64,000 bases of DNA. It comes from Pseudomonas sp. CFBP 13711 (GTDB taxonomy: Bacteria > Pseudomonadota > Gammaproteobacteria > Pseudomonadales > Pseudomonadaceae). This document shows positions 25,145-32,776 of this stretch, one piece after another. How positions within the stretch are numbered: the first letter of the stretch is position 1; each line of letters starts with the position of its first letter. The position numbers were made by a program, and so were the translations under genes. The DNA lies in assembly GCF_014842265.1 (NCBI RefSeq), contig NZ_JACYVI010000004.1, positions 62,001-126,000 of the forward strand, written 5' to 3'. The notes under the pieces are model-generated. The model saw only the letters and a program-made list of their open reading frames with translations, did not search any database and was not told the DNA's origin.

Positions 25145-26410
25145 ATGCAAGAAGTGACACGATTTCACGCGCTGGACAGCCTGCGCGGTCTCTGCGCAAT
25201 AGCGGTCGTCCTTTATCACACCCATCTCGTCGGCAGCATCACGGAGTGGACGTTCTTCTCCAACGCCGACCTGTTCGTCGAGTTCTTCTTTGTCCTCAGT
25301 GGCTTCGTGATGGCTCACGCCTACGGCAGCAAGCCTCATCTGGACGTCAGCCACTTCCTGGTTTCCCGCACCTTTCGCCTGCTACCCCTGCATGTCTTCA
25401 TGCTGGCGGTATTCATTGGCCTGGAATTTCTCAAATACGCCGCCTACAAAAAAGGTTTTTCCTTTAACCAGCCGCCGTTTACCGGCATCTATGCACCGTC
25501 GGAGATCCTGCCCAATCTCCTGCTGCTGCAAAGCTGGACGCACCTGACGGAAAACCTGTCATTCAACACCGCGTCCTGGAGCATCAGCATCGAGTACTGG
25601 ACCTACATGGTCTTCGCCGCAACCCTGTTCATGGCGTCCACTCGCCGATACCTGCTGTGGACCGTCATCGCCCTCGGCGGATTTGCGCTGCTGTACAGCC
25701 AGATTGATGTACTGACCGTCTACGCGCAAAAAGGCCTGGGCTGTTTCTTTGCCGGGGCCTTGGCCTACGGCTTTTTCAACCGCCTCAGACGCTGGATTGC
25801 GCCGGGCTTTGCGCTGCTTAGCGTGCTGGAAGCCTTGGCAGCCATCTGCATCTGGTGGGTGCTGACCAGTGAGTTGCCGCAAAAGGTATTGGCGGCGAGC
25901 GCGGTGTTTTGCGTCACCATCGTGCTGTTTGCCTTTGATGGCGGGGCGCTGTCGCGGGTGCTCAAGCACGAATGCTTCGCCCGTCTGGGGCGGTGGTCCT
26001 ACTCCATCTACCTGACCCATCTGGCCGTGCTGTTCTTCGTGATTTCGGCTTTTATGGTGGTGCAGAAAAAAACCGGTTTTGCTGCCGCGCCGATGCTGGA
26101 TGACATCCGCTACCTGGACACCGGGCACGGCTGGTTGAATAACCTGATGGTGCTGCTGATTCTGGCGGTAGTCGTGACGATTTCCAGCGCGACTTATCAC
26201 TATGTCGAGCTCAGAGGGCAAGCAGCTGTTGCGGCGCAGGATGGTGATGCCCGTCGGTTGACCGTCAATATTTTTAAACCTATCAAACGCATAGCCAGAA
26301 CTAATTCAGCAATCGCGGGCTCTGGCCGTAGGCTTTCACTCTCAGAACAACCAAAACAGAGAGAGAGACCGAGATGTACTTACCCCGATCCCCTATCGCA
26401 GCCAGCCTGA
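25145..26410 (+). CDS. Acyltransferase-3 family membrane protein (OafA/YrhL type)
   Basis: A 421-residue integral membrane acyltransferase with about ten helices. FHALDSLRGLCAIAVVLYHT contains the RG motif and the conserved His of the first helix. FFVLSGFVMAHAY, NTASWSISIEYWTY and RWSYSIYLTHL are further family blocks. It would O-acylate a glycan or lipid. After the last helix and YHYVE there is an unusual basic tail of about 65 residues, and the gene overlaps katB by 37 bp. Either the tail is real or the stop was pushed downstream by mutation. Confidence 0.88.
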   Translation: MQEVTRFHALDSLRGLCAIAVVLYHTHLVGSITEWTFFSNADLFVEFFFVLSGFVMAHAYGSKPHLDVSHFLVSRTFRLLPLHVFMLAVFIGLEFLKYAAYKKGFSFNQPPFTGIYAPSEILPNLLLLQSWTHLTENLSFNTASWSISIEYWTYMVFAATLFMASTRRYLLWTVIALGGFALLYSQIDVLTVYAQKGLGCFFAGALAYGFFNRLRRWIAPGFALLSVLEALAAICIWWVLTSELPQKVLAASAVFCVTIVLFAFDGGALSRVLKHECFARLGRWSYSIYLTHLAVLFFVISAFMVVQKKTGFAAAPMLDDIRYLDTGHGWLNNLMVLLILAVVVTISSATYHYVELRGQAAVAAQDGDARRLTVNIFKPIKRIARTNSAIAGSGRRLSLSEQPKQRERPRCTYPDPLSQPA

Positions 26411-27900
26411 TTGGCGCGAGCCTGATGGTCAGTTCTGCAGCGTACGCTGACACCCTGACCCGCGACAACGGCGCCGCCGTCGGCGATAACCAGAACTCCC
26501 AGACTGCCGGCCCAAACGGTCCGGTCCTGCTGCAAGATGTGCAGTTGCTGCAAAAACTCCAGCGCTTTGATCGTGAACGCATTCCGGAGCGTGTCGTGCA
26601 TGCTCGCGGTACTGGCGTGCATGGCGAATTCGTTGCATCCGACGACGCCTCCGATCTGAGCAAGGCCACGGTCTTCCGCAAAGGCGAGCATACCCCGGTG
26701 TTCGTGCGGTTCTCCGCCGTTGTCCACGGCAATCACTCCCCTGAAACCCTGCGTGACCCGCGCGGCTTCGCCACCAAGTTCTACACGGCCGATGGCAATT
26801 GGGACTTGGTCGGGAACAACTTCCCGACGTTCTTCATCCGCGACGCGATCAAGTTCCCGGACATGGTCCACGCCTTCAAGCCTGACCCGCGCACCAACCT
26901 GGATGATGATTCGCGACGTTTCGATTTCTTCTCCCACGTCCCGGAAGCCACGCGTACGTTGACCTTGCTGTACTCCAACGAAGGCACACCCGCCAGCTAT
27001 CGCACCATGGACGGCAACGGCGTGCATGCCTACAAACTGGTGAACGCCAAGGGCGAAGTCAACTATGTGAAGTTTCACTGGAAGAGCCTGCAGGGCCTGA
27101 AGAACCTCGATCCCAAGCAGGTCGCTGAAGTGCAGTCCAAGGACTACAGCCACCTGACCCACGATCTGGTGGGCGCCATCAACAAGGGTGACTTCCCGAA
27201 ATGGGACCTGTACGTCCAGGTGGTCAAGCCTGAAGACCTGGCTAAGTTCGACTTCGACCCGCTGGACGCCACCAAAATCTGGCCGAATATTCCCGAGCGC
27301 AAAATCGGCCAGATGGTCTTGAACAAGAACGTGGACAACTTCTTCCAGGAAACCGAGCAGGTCGCCATGGCGCCCGCCAACGTCGTCCCGGGTATCGAGC
27401 CTTCGGAAGATCGCCTGCTGCAAGGCCGGGTATTTTCCTACGCGGACACCCAGCTCTATCGCGTGGGCCCTAACGTGTTGAGCCTCCCGATCAACGCGCC
27501 ACGGGTCAAGGTCAACAACGGCAACCAGGACGGCCCGCTCAACACCGGGCACACCACGACTGGCGTGAACTACGAGCCCAGCCGACTCAATCCGCGTCCA
27601 GCGGTTGAAGAGGCGCGCTACAGCCAACTGCCACTGTCCGGCAGCACACAGCAAGCCAAGATCCAGAAAGAGCAAAACTTCAAGCAGGCGGGCGACTTGT
27701 ATCGTTCCTACAGCGAGAAGGACCGCAAGGACCTGATCCAGAGCTTTGGTGAATCCCTGGCGACCACCGATACCGAGAGCAAGAACATCATGCTGTCGTT
27801 TCTCTACAAGGCAGATCCGGAATACGGCACTGGCGTGACCAAGGTTGCCAATGGCGATCTGGCCAAGGTCAAGCAACTGGCCGCTGCACTGCAGGACTGA
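26374..27900 (+). CDS. katB: Periplasmic haem catalase KatB
   Basis: A 508-residue monofunctional catalase converting hydrogen peroxide to water and oxygen. The first 25 residues are a signal peptide ending SSAAYA, so it is exported. The catalytic H76 lies in RIPERVVHARG, the distal Asn in DLVGNNFPTFF and the proximal Tyr ligand in RVFSYADTQLYR. Length, signal and the ankyrin gene immediately downstream match katB-ankB of Pseudomonas, which is induced by peroxide through OxyR in P. aeruginosa. ATG follows AGAGAGAGACCGAG. Confidence 0.93.
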   Translation: MYLPRSPIAASLIGASLMVSSAAYADTLTRDNGAAVGDNQNSQTAGPNGPVLLQDVQLLQKLQRFDRERIPERVVHARGTGVHGEFVASDDASDLSKATVFRKGEHTPVFVRFSAVVHGNHSPETLRDPRGFATKFYTADGNWDLVGNNFPTFFIRDAIKFPDMVHAFKPDPRTNLDDDSRRFDFFSHVPEATRTLTLLYSNEGTPASYRTMDGNGVHAYKLVNAKGEVNYVKFHWKSLQGLKNLDPKQVAEVQSKDYSHLTHDLVGAINKGDFPKWDLYVQVVKPEDLAKFDFDPLDATKIWPNIPERKIGQMVLNKNVDNFFQETEQVAMAPANVVPGIEPSEDRLLQGRVFSYADTQLYRVGPNVLSLPINAPRVKVNNGNQDGPLNTGHTTTGVNYEPSRLNPRPAVEEARYSQLPLSGSTQQAKIQKEQNFKQAGDLYRSYSEKDRKDLIQSFGESLATTDTESKNIMLSFLYKADPEYGTGVTKVANGDLAKVKQLAAALQD

Positions 27901-27907
27901 TCGACCA

Positions 27908-27936
27908 CCCCGGCCCGTCTGCACGGCGGGTCGGGG
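27908..27936 (+). promoter_or_regulatory. GC-rich hairpin between katB and ankB
   Basis: CCCCG-G-CCCG (27908-27917) pairs with CGGG-T-CGGGG (27927-27936), followed by TTT. It begins 7 bp after the katB stop and ends just before the ankB ribosome site GGAGG. It could attenuate ankB relative to katB or protect the katB mRNA end. Confidence 0.5.
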
Positions 27937-27953
27937 TTTCTGGAGGACATCAC

Positions 27954-28520
27954 ATGCGCAGAACCCTTTATGTGTTGCTGCTGTGTCTGGCGGCGGGCGT
28001 GGCCCAAGCCAGCCCATCCGATAGCGCCAACGGTGCCGACACTGCCGGCGACACCCAGGCGCAACTTCGGGAGCTGTTTTTCCAGGCCGCCCGAGACGGC
28101 CGCCAGGACATGCTCAACGAATTCATCAACGCAAAGTTCGATCTGAACGTGCAGGACGAAAAAGGCTATACCGCCCTGATTCTCGCCGCGTACCACGGCC
28201 AACAATCGACCGTGACCCAACTGCTCAATGCGGGCGCTGATCCCTGCGCCAAAGATCTGAGGGGCAACACGGCGTTGATGGGGGCGATCTTCAAAGGCGA
28301 ACTCAGCATCGCTCGGCAACTGGTCGACGCCAATTGCGCGCCCGATCAACGCAATAACGCCGGTCAGACGGCCGCGATGTACGCGGCGCTGTTCCATCGC
28401 AAGGATGTTCTTGACGCACTGGCCGCCAAAGGTGCGGACCTCAATGCGACGGACGCCATGGGCAATAAGGTGCAAAACCTGGAGCGCGGCGAGTTTCAGC
28501 CGCTGTCGTCGAACAGGTAA
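27954..28520 (+). CDS. ankB: Ankyrin-repeat periplasmic protein AnkB
   Basis: A 188-residue protein behind TGGAGGACATCAC. The first 20 residues (TLYVLLLCLAAGVAQA) are a signal peptide. About four ankyrin repeats follow, for example DEKGYTALILAAYHGQQSTV and LRGNTALMGAIFKGELSIAR. In P. aeruginosa ankB lies downstream of katB and is needed for full KatB activity and peroxide resistance, so this is the same operon. It probably supports KatB in the periplasm. Confidence 0.92.
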   Translation: MRRTLYVLLLCLAAGVAQASPSDSANGADTAGDTQAQLRELFFQAARDGRQDMLNEFINAKFDLNVQDEKGYTALILAAYHGQQSTVTQLLNAGADPCAKDLRGNTALMGAIFKGELSIARQLVDANCAPDQRNNAGQTAAMYAALFHRKDVLDALAAKGADLNATDAMGNKVQNLERGEFQPLSSNR

Positions 28521-28540
28521 CGGATGCAAAACGCATCCGT
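28520..28540 (+). terminator. Hairpin at the end of ankB
   Basis: ACGGATGC, loop AAAAC, GCATCCGT; perfect 8-bp stem beginning at the ankB stop codon. No T run follows. Confidence 0.4.
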
Positions 28541-28595
28541 CAGCCCAGCCAGCCTCATCAAACAACACCCAGATGGCTCTGCCGATGCACGAAAT

Positions 28596-28621
28596 TGTGG
28601 GAGCGAGCTTGCTCGCGAAGA
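28596..28621 (+). repeat. REP-type palindrome
   Basis: TGTGGGAGCGAGCTTGCTCG followed by CGAAG, a common Pseudomonas REP core. It lies between the convergent ankB and Nudix genes. Confidence 0.75.
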
Positions 28622-28666
28622 TGCCAAGGAGTTTGAGCTCAAAGAAACATTGCATGCCGCGCTCAT

Positions 28667-29143
28667 TCAGTTGGGAACAGCTTGGCCAATGGCGCGCGAC
28701 CATAGTTGATCAACACTGAGAAGACATTCCGCATTTGCGCCGTAAGTCAGCAATGGCAGCGCCTCGGCAAGCCGAAGCCAGCGAAATGATGTGTGCTCCG
28801 CTGAGAGGACGGGATCTTCCATGCCCGAAACATCTACCGTAAAGACGCGCTCCTCTACTTGCTGAGGCTCCGCACCATAGTGCTTTCGCCATTGCTCCTT
28901 GATCGGATAGTGGTGACTGAATCCGGAGTAGATTGGGCTGTTGATGCACAGCTCAGTTTCTTCGAACACTTCGCGAACTGCCGCGTCCTGGAAGCTTTCC
29001 TGATCTTCAAGCGCGCCCGATATGCCCTGAAAGAACGCTGGCAAGTCTAGATCGTTGCGAGCCGCACGCTGGAAAATCAGATACTGGCGTTCGCCTACCA
29101 AAGAACGGGTCAGAAAAACGTGGACTGAGTAAGCACGTCGCAT
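28667..29143 (-). CDS. Nudix hydrolase
   Basis: A 158-residue Nudix protein. I chose the Met of MRRAYSVHVFL at about 29143; a longer frame to 29254 adds 37 residues without family similarity. The Nudix box is GALEDQE-x7-REVFEETEL, with the usual final Gly replaced by Glu. It hydrolyses nucleoside diphosphates linked to another moiety; the exact substrate cannot be read. The C-terminal HTSFRWLRLAEALPLL is typical of the dihydroneopterin-triphosphatase-like subgroup. Confidence 0.85.
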   Translation of the reverse strand: MRRAYSVHVFLTRSLVGERQYLIFQRAARNDLDLPAFFQGISGALEDQESFQDAAVREVFEETELCINSPIYSGFSHHYPIKEQWRKHYGAEPQQVEERVFTVDVSGMEDPVLSAEHTSFRWLRLAEALPLLTYGANAECLLSVDQLWSRAIGQAVPN

Positions 29144-29296
29144 TGAAGTTTTCCTGAGCAAATGCTGGGTGTCGAACGCGCGTTTAGCTCTGCCAGGTTT
29201 TGGGCCTCTCACCTGTGCAACAGTGCAGCCTTTGTGCGTGGGAGCGTAGAGCATAAATAGCCTGATCTGGTTAAGGTGACTCGGGCAAGTCGCCCC

Positions 29297-29731
29297 TCAA
29301 GCACCACTTTCCGGATTCAGTGTTTTCAAAAGTGTGTGGCGACTCCAAGGCCCGCAGTATCCCGGAAGATGCGCAACGATTCGGTAACCGCAGCGTTTAT
29401 ACCAGTCAGCCACCCCGTCATCGAGGGTCTCAATGAGTGCTTCTCGGCATCCACGCGCCAGAGCCAGCGCCTCAAGTCGGTGCAAAAGCACAGTGCCGAG
29501 TTTCCGCCCTCGGCAAGCGGCGTCTACCCACAGGTAATTGATAAAAAGACGTCGGAATTCGGTACGGCCCGTCACACCGCCTATCAAGATTCCATCTTCC
29601 AACACCATGCAAGCGATAGGATTCGCAACGCCGCCCCGTTCACGGGATAAGTTCTGACCGTGTTTTAAAACGCCCTCCGACACGGCCTGCAGTTGCTGCT
29701 CGCTAATGCGGCATGTTTGCCATTCCTTCAT
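29297..29731 (-). CDS. GNAT-family N-acetyltransferase
   Basis: A 144-residue acetyltransferase. LFINYLWVDAACRGRKLGTV holds the acetyl-CoA motif A (RGRKLG), and WYKRCGYRIVAHL is motif B. Substrate unknown. It lies between the Nudix and isochorismatase-like genes on the same strand but with 150-bp gaps, so each may have its own promoter. Confidence 0.88.
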   Translation of the reverse strand: MKEWQTCRISEQQLQAVSEGVLKHGQNLSRERGGVANPIACMVLEDGILIGGVTGRTEFRRLFINYLWVDAACRGRKLGTVLLHRLEALALARGCREALIETLDDGVADWYKRCGYRIVAHLPGYCGPWSRHTLLKTLNPESGA

Positions 29732-29874
29732 GTCATTTCCTTATGTCCGTTGTATCAACATTCCGTGCAAGTGCCGTTCCTATCGGCGCTCGATTGGCTG
29801 TTTATGACCGCTAACGGGTTGTGGCAAGGACAGCGCCAAGGGCAGATTGACGCTGGCAGGGCCGATCAGGGGAG

Positions 29875-30396
29875 TTAACTAAAACTCCACTCCTCAGCTT
29901 GGACGACTCGGCAGAATGGTCCACCCAGCGTCGAATTATGGTGGGCAACGATGGCCTCTGCTGTGAGTCCTGGAGTATCGGAACAGGTGTGTCCGTTTGC
30001 GATGAGGACAGCATCAAATCCGCAATCGCGGGCGGCGCGGCAGGTACTGTCTACGCAGTATTGAGTTTTCATGCCTGTAACGACGACGCCGTCACACTCG
30101 CGCTCACGTAGCAGAGTTGCCAGGTCAGTCTGAGCGAAGGCGTTGGGGCGTTTTTTCTCGAAAATGACTTCGTCACCCATTAGCTGCAACTCCTGGACAA
30201 GCTCGGTGAGCGGGCTGCCCGGCTCAATTGGAGACCCTGCTGGACCTATATGGCGGGCAAGAAAGATGGGGGCTCCGGTTGCTCGGGCACTCCTCATGAG
30301 TTCATTCAATGTATTGATAAGCGCCCGGACTTCCCAAGGTTTGTCCGGGCCATGAACAAGCCCTACCTGCATGTCGAGAATCAGAAGTGCATACAT
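29875..30396 (-). CDS. Isochorismatase-family cysteine hydrolase
   Basis: A 173-residue protein from ATG 30396, behind AAGGAAACGCAC. The catalytic triad is D8 (LLILDMQ), K81/K82 (FEKKRPNAF) and C114 (TQYCVDSTCR), with the cis-peptide region VVVTGMKTQYC. The family includes nicotinamidases and ureido or biuret amidohydrolases. A strong terminator and a structured leader lie directly upstream, which may control it. Confidence 0.9.
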   Translation of the reverse strand: MYALLILDMQVGLVHGPDKPWEVRALINTLNELMRSARATGAPIFLARHIGPAGSPIEPGSPLTELVQELQLMGDEVIFEKKRPNAFAQTDLATLLRERECDGVVVTGMKTQYCVDSTCRAARDCGFDAVLIANGHTCSDTPGLTAEAIVAHHNSTLGGPFCRVVQAEEWSFS

Positions 30397-30437
30397 GTGC
30401 GTTTCCTTACGTAGGTGCCAGCAAAACCGGGGCAAAA

Positions 30438-30469
30438 AAAAGACCCGATCCATTGCTGGCGGGTCTTTT
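30438..30469 (-). terminator. Strong rho-independent terminator (minus strand) upstream of the isochorismatase gene
   Basis: On the minus strand CAAAAGACCCG, a 12-nt loop, CGGGTCTTTT and a run of eight T. It lies 42 bp before the isochorismatase start, so it is either the end of a small upstream RNA or an attenuator. Confidence 0.8.
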
Positions 30470-30490
30470 GGGATTGTGTGCTGGTTTAAT

Positions 30491-30562
30491 TCACACAACC
30501 TCTCGCGACCCACCAGTGGCGGTCGTGAAGGTTGTGGTTGATTCGAAGCGTGGCGTAGTCAT
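30491..30562 (-). other. Candidate leader: 23-codon ORF and 43-nt stem-loop
   Basis: The minus strand has ATG 30562 to TGA 30491 encoding MTTPRFESTTTFTTATGGSR plus three residues. Most of it overlaps a stem-loop at 30494-30536: AGGTTGTG/CACAACCT plus a second 8-bp stem with one wobble. The terminator follows 22 bp later. This resembles a leader or small RNA. The ribosome site is weak, so coding is doubtful. Confidence 0.3.
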
Positions 30563-30686
30563 GAGCCCGAAGTTAACGTTGTCGGGACGGTCTTGCAAGT
30601 GAACATGCTCAGGATGAATGTCATTTCCACTGCCGCTTCACGCCATGTCGCGGGGCAAGCCACGCTCCTGCAAATGCCAGTCAGCC

Positions 30687-31091
30687 TCAGTCCTCTTCCA
30701 GCCAAAACCGCAACGGTTTGCCCTGCGCCGGCCACAACCGCAATTGCTCAATGGGCGACACATCCCACCGCTGCACCTTGCCCATCGCCTCAAGGAACCG
30801 GTGTTCCTGTTCCATCAGCGCCGGCGCGCACAGTTTGCGGGTGCTGCCGACCGGGCCGAAGCTGATCGCATCACCCTGCAACTGGTACGACGCGAACCAG
30901 TGGTTGCAGCCGGCGTTGCCGTAGGCGCGGCCGTCGTTGCCCAGGGTCATGGTCAGGTGGCTGTTGTCGATCAACGGACGTTCACCGATCCACTCCAGCA
31001 CGTAACCGTGGTCCTGCTTGAGGGCAGGGGTTTCGGTGGCGCATCCCGCCAGCAGCGTGGCCGCCAGCAGTGTCAGCAAAAGCGGTTTCAT
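30687..31091 (-). CDS. META-domain lipoprotein (HslJ-like)
   Basis: A 134-residue lipoprotein; lipobox LLAGC with C17 as the acylation site. GRAYGNAGCNHWFASYQLQG is the META-domain core seen in HslJ and heat-shock-inducible secreted proteins. It lies in the periplasmic face of the envelope. Its ATG overlaps the stop of the upstream gene (31088-31091), so the two are co-translated. Confidence 0.85.
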   Translation of the reverse strand: MKPLLLTLLAATLLAGCATETPALKQDHGYVLEWIGERPLIDNSHLTMTLGNDGRAYGNAGCNHWFASYQLQGDAISFGPVGSTRKLCAPALMEQEHRFLEAMGKVQRWDVSPIEQLRLWPAQGKPLRFWLEED

Positions 31092-31525
31092 GCGGCTTTC
31101 TTCGCGCAGGCAGGGCAGAGGTGATTCTCGCCGACGACCTTCCAGCCCAGTTCCTCGATGCGTGCGGTGGCGGCAGGCTTGAGGGCTTTTTTGCCGTCCT
31201 TGCCGTCGACCATGAATTCGATGTCGCGCTCTTTACCGCAGTCGTTGCAGTTCACTTTCCATTGATGGATCGCCAACTCGGTGAACGCCGGGCCATTGGC
31301 AACGGCGACCCATTGACCGGTCGGGTTGATCAGGTGACGGACTTTTTCCACGTTCAAGCGCATGAACAGCTCTTTGCTGCCTTTGACGGTGACCAGCAGC
31401 ACGTCGTCGGGCTTGATCGAGCCGCCGTTGCCGGTCACTTGATAGCGACCGACGGCCAGGCTGCGGCATTCGATCAGGGTGTGTTGCGGGGTGAGCATGC
31501 TGTAACGGAAATCGTGTTCGGCCAT
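31088..31525 (-). CDS. Conserved hypothetical protein with C-terminal zinc ribbon
   Basis: A 145-residue protein from the Met of MAEHDFRYSML; an 8-codon extension is possible. The first 90 residues are beta-rich (GRYQVTGNGGSIKPDDVLLV). Two CxxC pairs (C93/C96 and C137/C140) form a zinc ribbon. I do not recognise the family beyond conservation in Pseudomonas next to ldhA. It overlaps the HslJ-like gene by 4 bp. Confidence 0.8.
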   Translation of the reverse strand: MAEHDFRYSMLTPQHTLIECRSLAVGRYQVTGNGGSIKPDDVLLVTVKGSKELFMRLNVEKVRHLINPTGQWVAVANGPAFTELAIHQWKVNCNDCGKERDIEFMVDGKDGKKALKPAATARIEELGWKVVGENHLCPACAKKAA

Positions 31526-31610
31526 GGGGGTCTCCAAATAGGCGCGCATGCTAACACTTTAGAGAGGGGATTCTCGCTGCCGCCCGGCCCGGGATCGGCA
31601 GAGAACGCAC

Positions 31611-32597
31611 TCACTGCACCAGATTCTGCGGGCTGCCCGCCGCCCAACCGGTGATGTTATCCAGCGTAGTCTGGGCGATGGCGCCGAGGGCTTCTTTGGT
31701 CAGAAACGCCTGATGGGCGGTGATCACCACATTAGGGAATGTCAGCAGGCGCGCCAGCACATCGTCCTGCAGCGGCAGGTCCGAGCGGTCTTCGAAAAAC
31801 AGCTGCGCTTCCTCTTCATAGACGTCCAGCCCGAGGTAACCCAGCTGACCGCTTTTGAGCGCGTCGATCAGCGCCGGCGTGTTCACCAGCGCGCCGCGCC
31901 CGGTATTGATCAGCATCGCGCCGTGCTGCATGCGCAACAGCGAATCCGGGTTGATCAGGTGCCGGGTGTGCTCGTTGAGCGGGCAGTGCAGGCTGATGAT
32001 CTGCGCTTCGGCGAGCAATTCGTCGAGGGGCAGATAGCGGGCGCCCAGTGCTTCGACCAGCGGGTTCGGGTACGGGTCGTAGGCCAGCAGTTGGCAGCCG
32101 AAGCCGGCCATGATCCGTGCGAACGTCGCCCCGATCTGCCCGGTGCCGACCACGCCGACGGTCTTGCCCACCAGATCGAAACCGGTCAGGCCGTGCAGGC
32201 TGAAATCGCCGTCGCGGGTGCGGTTGTAAGCACGGTGCAGATGGCGGTTCAACGATAGGATCAACGCCACCGCATGCTCGGCCACGGCATGGGGCGAGTA
32301 GGCCGGAACCCGCACGACGCTCAGGCCGAGGCGCTTGGCGACGGCGAGGTCGACGTGATTGAAGCCGGCCGAGCGCAGGGCGATCAGCTTGGTGCCGCCT
32401 GCGGCCAGTTGCTCAAGAACCGGCCCGCTCAGGTCGTCATTGATGAAGGCGCAGACCACCTCGTATTGATCGGCCAGCGCCACCGTGTCCAGGGTCAACC
32501 GCGCGGGCTGGAAATGCAGTTCGATGTCCGGCGCGATCTGCGCGCCGAGAAAGCTCTCGCGGTCGTAAGTCTGGCTGCTGTAAACAAGCGTGCGCAT
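31611..32597 (-). CDS. ldhA: D-2-hydroxyacid dehydrogenase (fermentative D-lactate dehydrogenase)
   Basis: A 328-residue NAD-dependent dehydrogenase reducing pyruvate to D-lactate. The cofactor motif GTGQIG is at 151-156, R234 (NTGRG) binds the substrate carboxylate, the catalytic Glu is in LDVYEEE and H295 (TAHQAF) is the acid. IAYDP-like and LHCPLNEHTRHLI blocks match LdhA. It lies beside gacS, the same order as in P. aeruginosa. Confidence 0.93.
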   Translation of the reverse strand: MRTLVYSSQTYDRESFLGAQIAPDIELHFQPARLTLDTVALADQYEVVCAFINDDLSGPVLEQLAAGGTKLIALRSAGFNHVDLAVAKRLGLSVVRVPAYSPHAVAEHAVALILSLNRHLHRAYNRTRDGDFSLHGLTGFDLVGKTVGVVGTGQIGATFARIMAGFGCQLLAYDPYPNPLVEALGARYLPLDELLAEAQIISLHCPLNEHTRHLINPDSLLRMQHGAMLINTGRGALVNTPALIDALKSGQLGYLGLDVYEEEAQLFFEDRSDLPLQDDVLARLLTFPNVVITAHQAFLTKEALGAIAQTTLDNITGWAAGSPQNLVQ

Positions 32598-32665
32598 GGT
32601 TGTTCCTTTACAGATGGGCCTGCAATGTCGCGTCGAACGTGAGATTTAGGCACCCCGCATATCCA

Positions 32666-32693
32666 CTGTAGGAGTGAGCTTGCTCGCGAAGGC
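32666..32693 (+). repeat. REP-type palindrome between ldhA and gacS
   Basis: TGTAGGAGTGAGCTTGCTCG followed by CGAAGG, a REP variant in the short gap between the two co-directional genes. Confidence 0.7.
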
Positions 32694-32776
32694 GTTCTGT
32701 CAGTGCCCTCATTTGACCTGACCCACCCCGAACCCTGCAGCCTATCCATCACAGAACAAAAAACCAGTGACCCAGA

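Noticed and set aside
25145..26410. Assignment of the acyltransferase to O-antigen synthesis
   Set aside because: No polysaccharide genes lie nearby; the family alone does not fix the substrate.
26380..28017. 545-codon minus-strand open frame opposite katB
   Set aside because: Shadow of katB; composition follows the complementary strand and katB itself is fully convincing.
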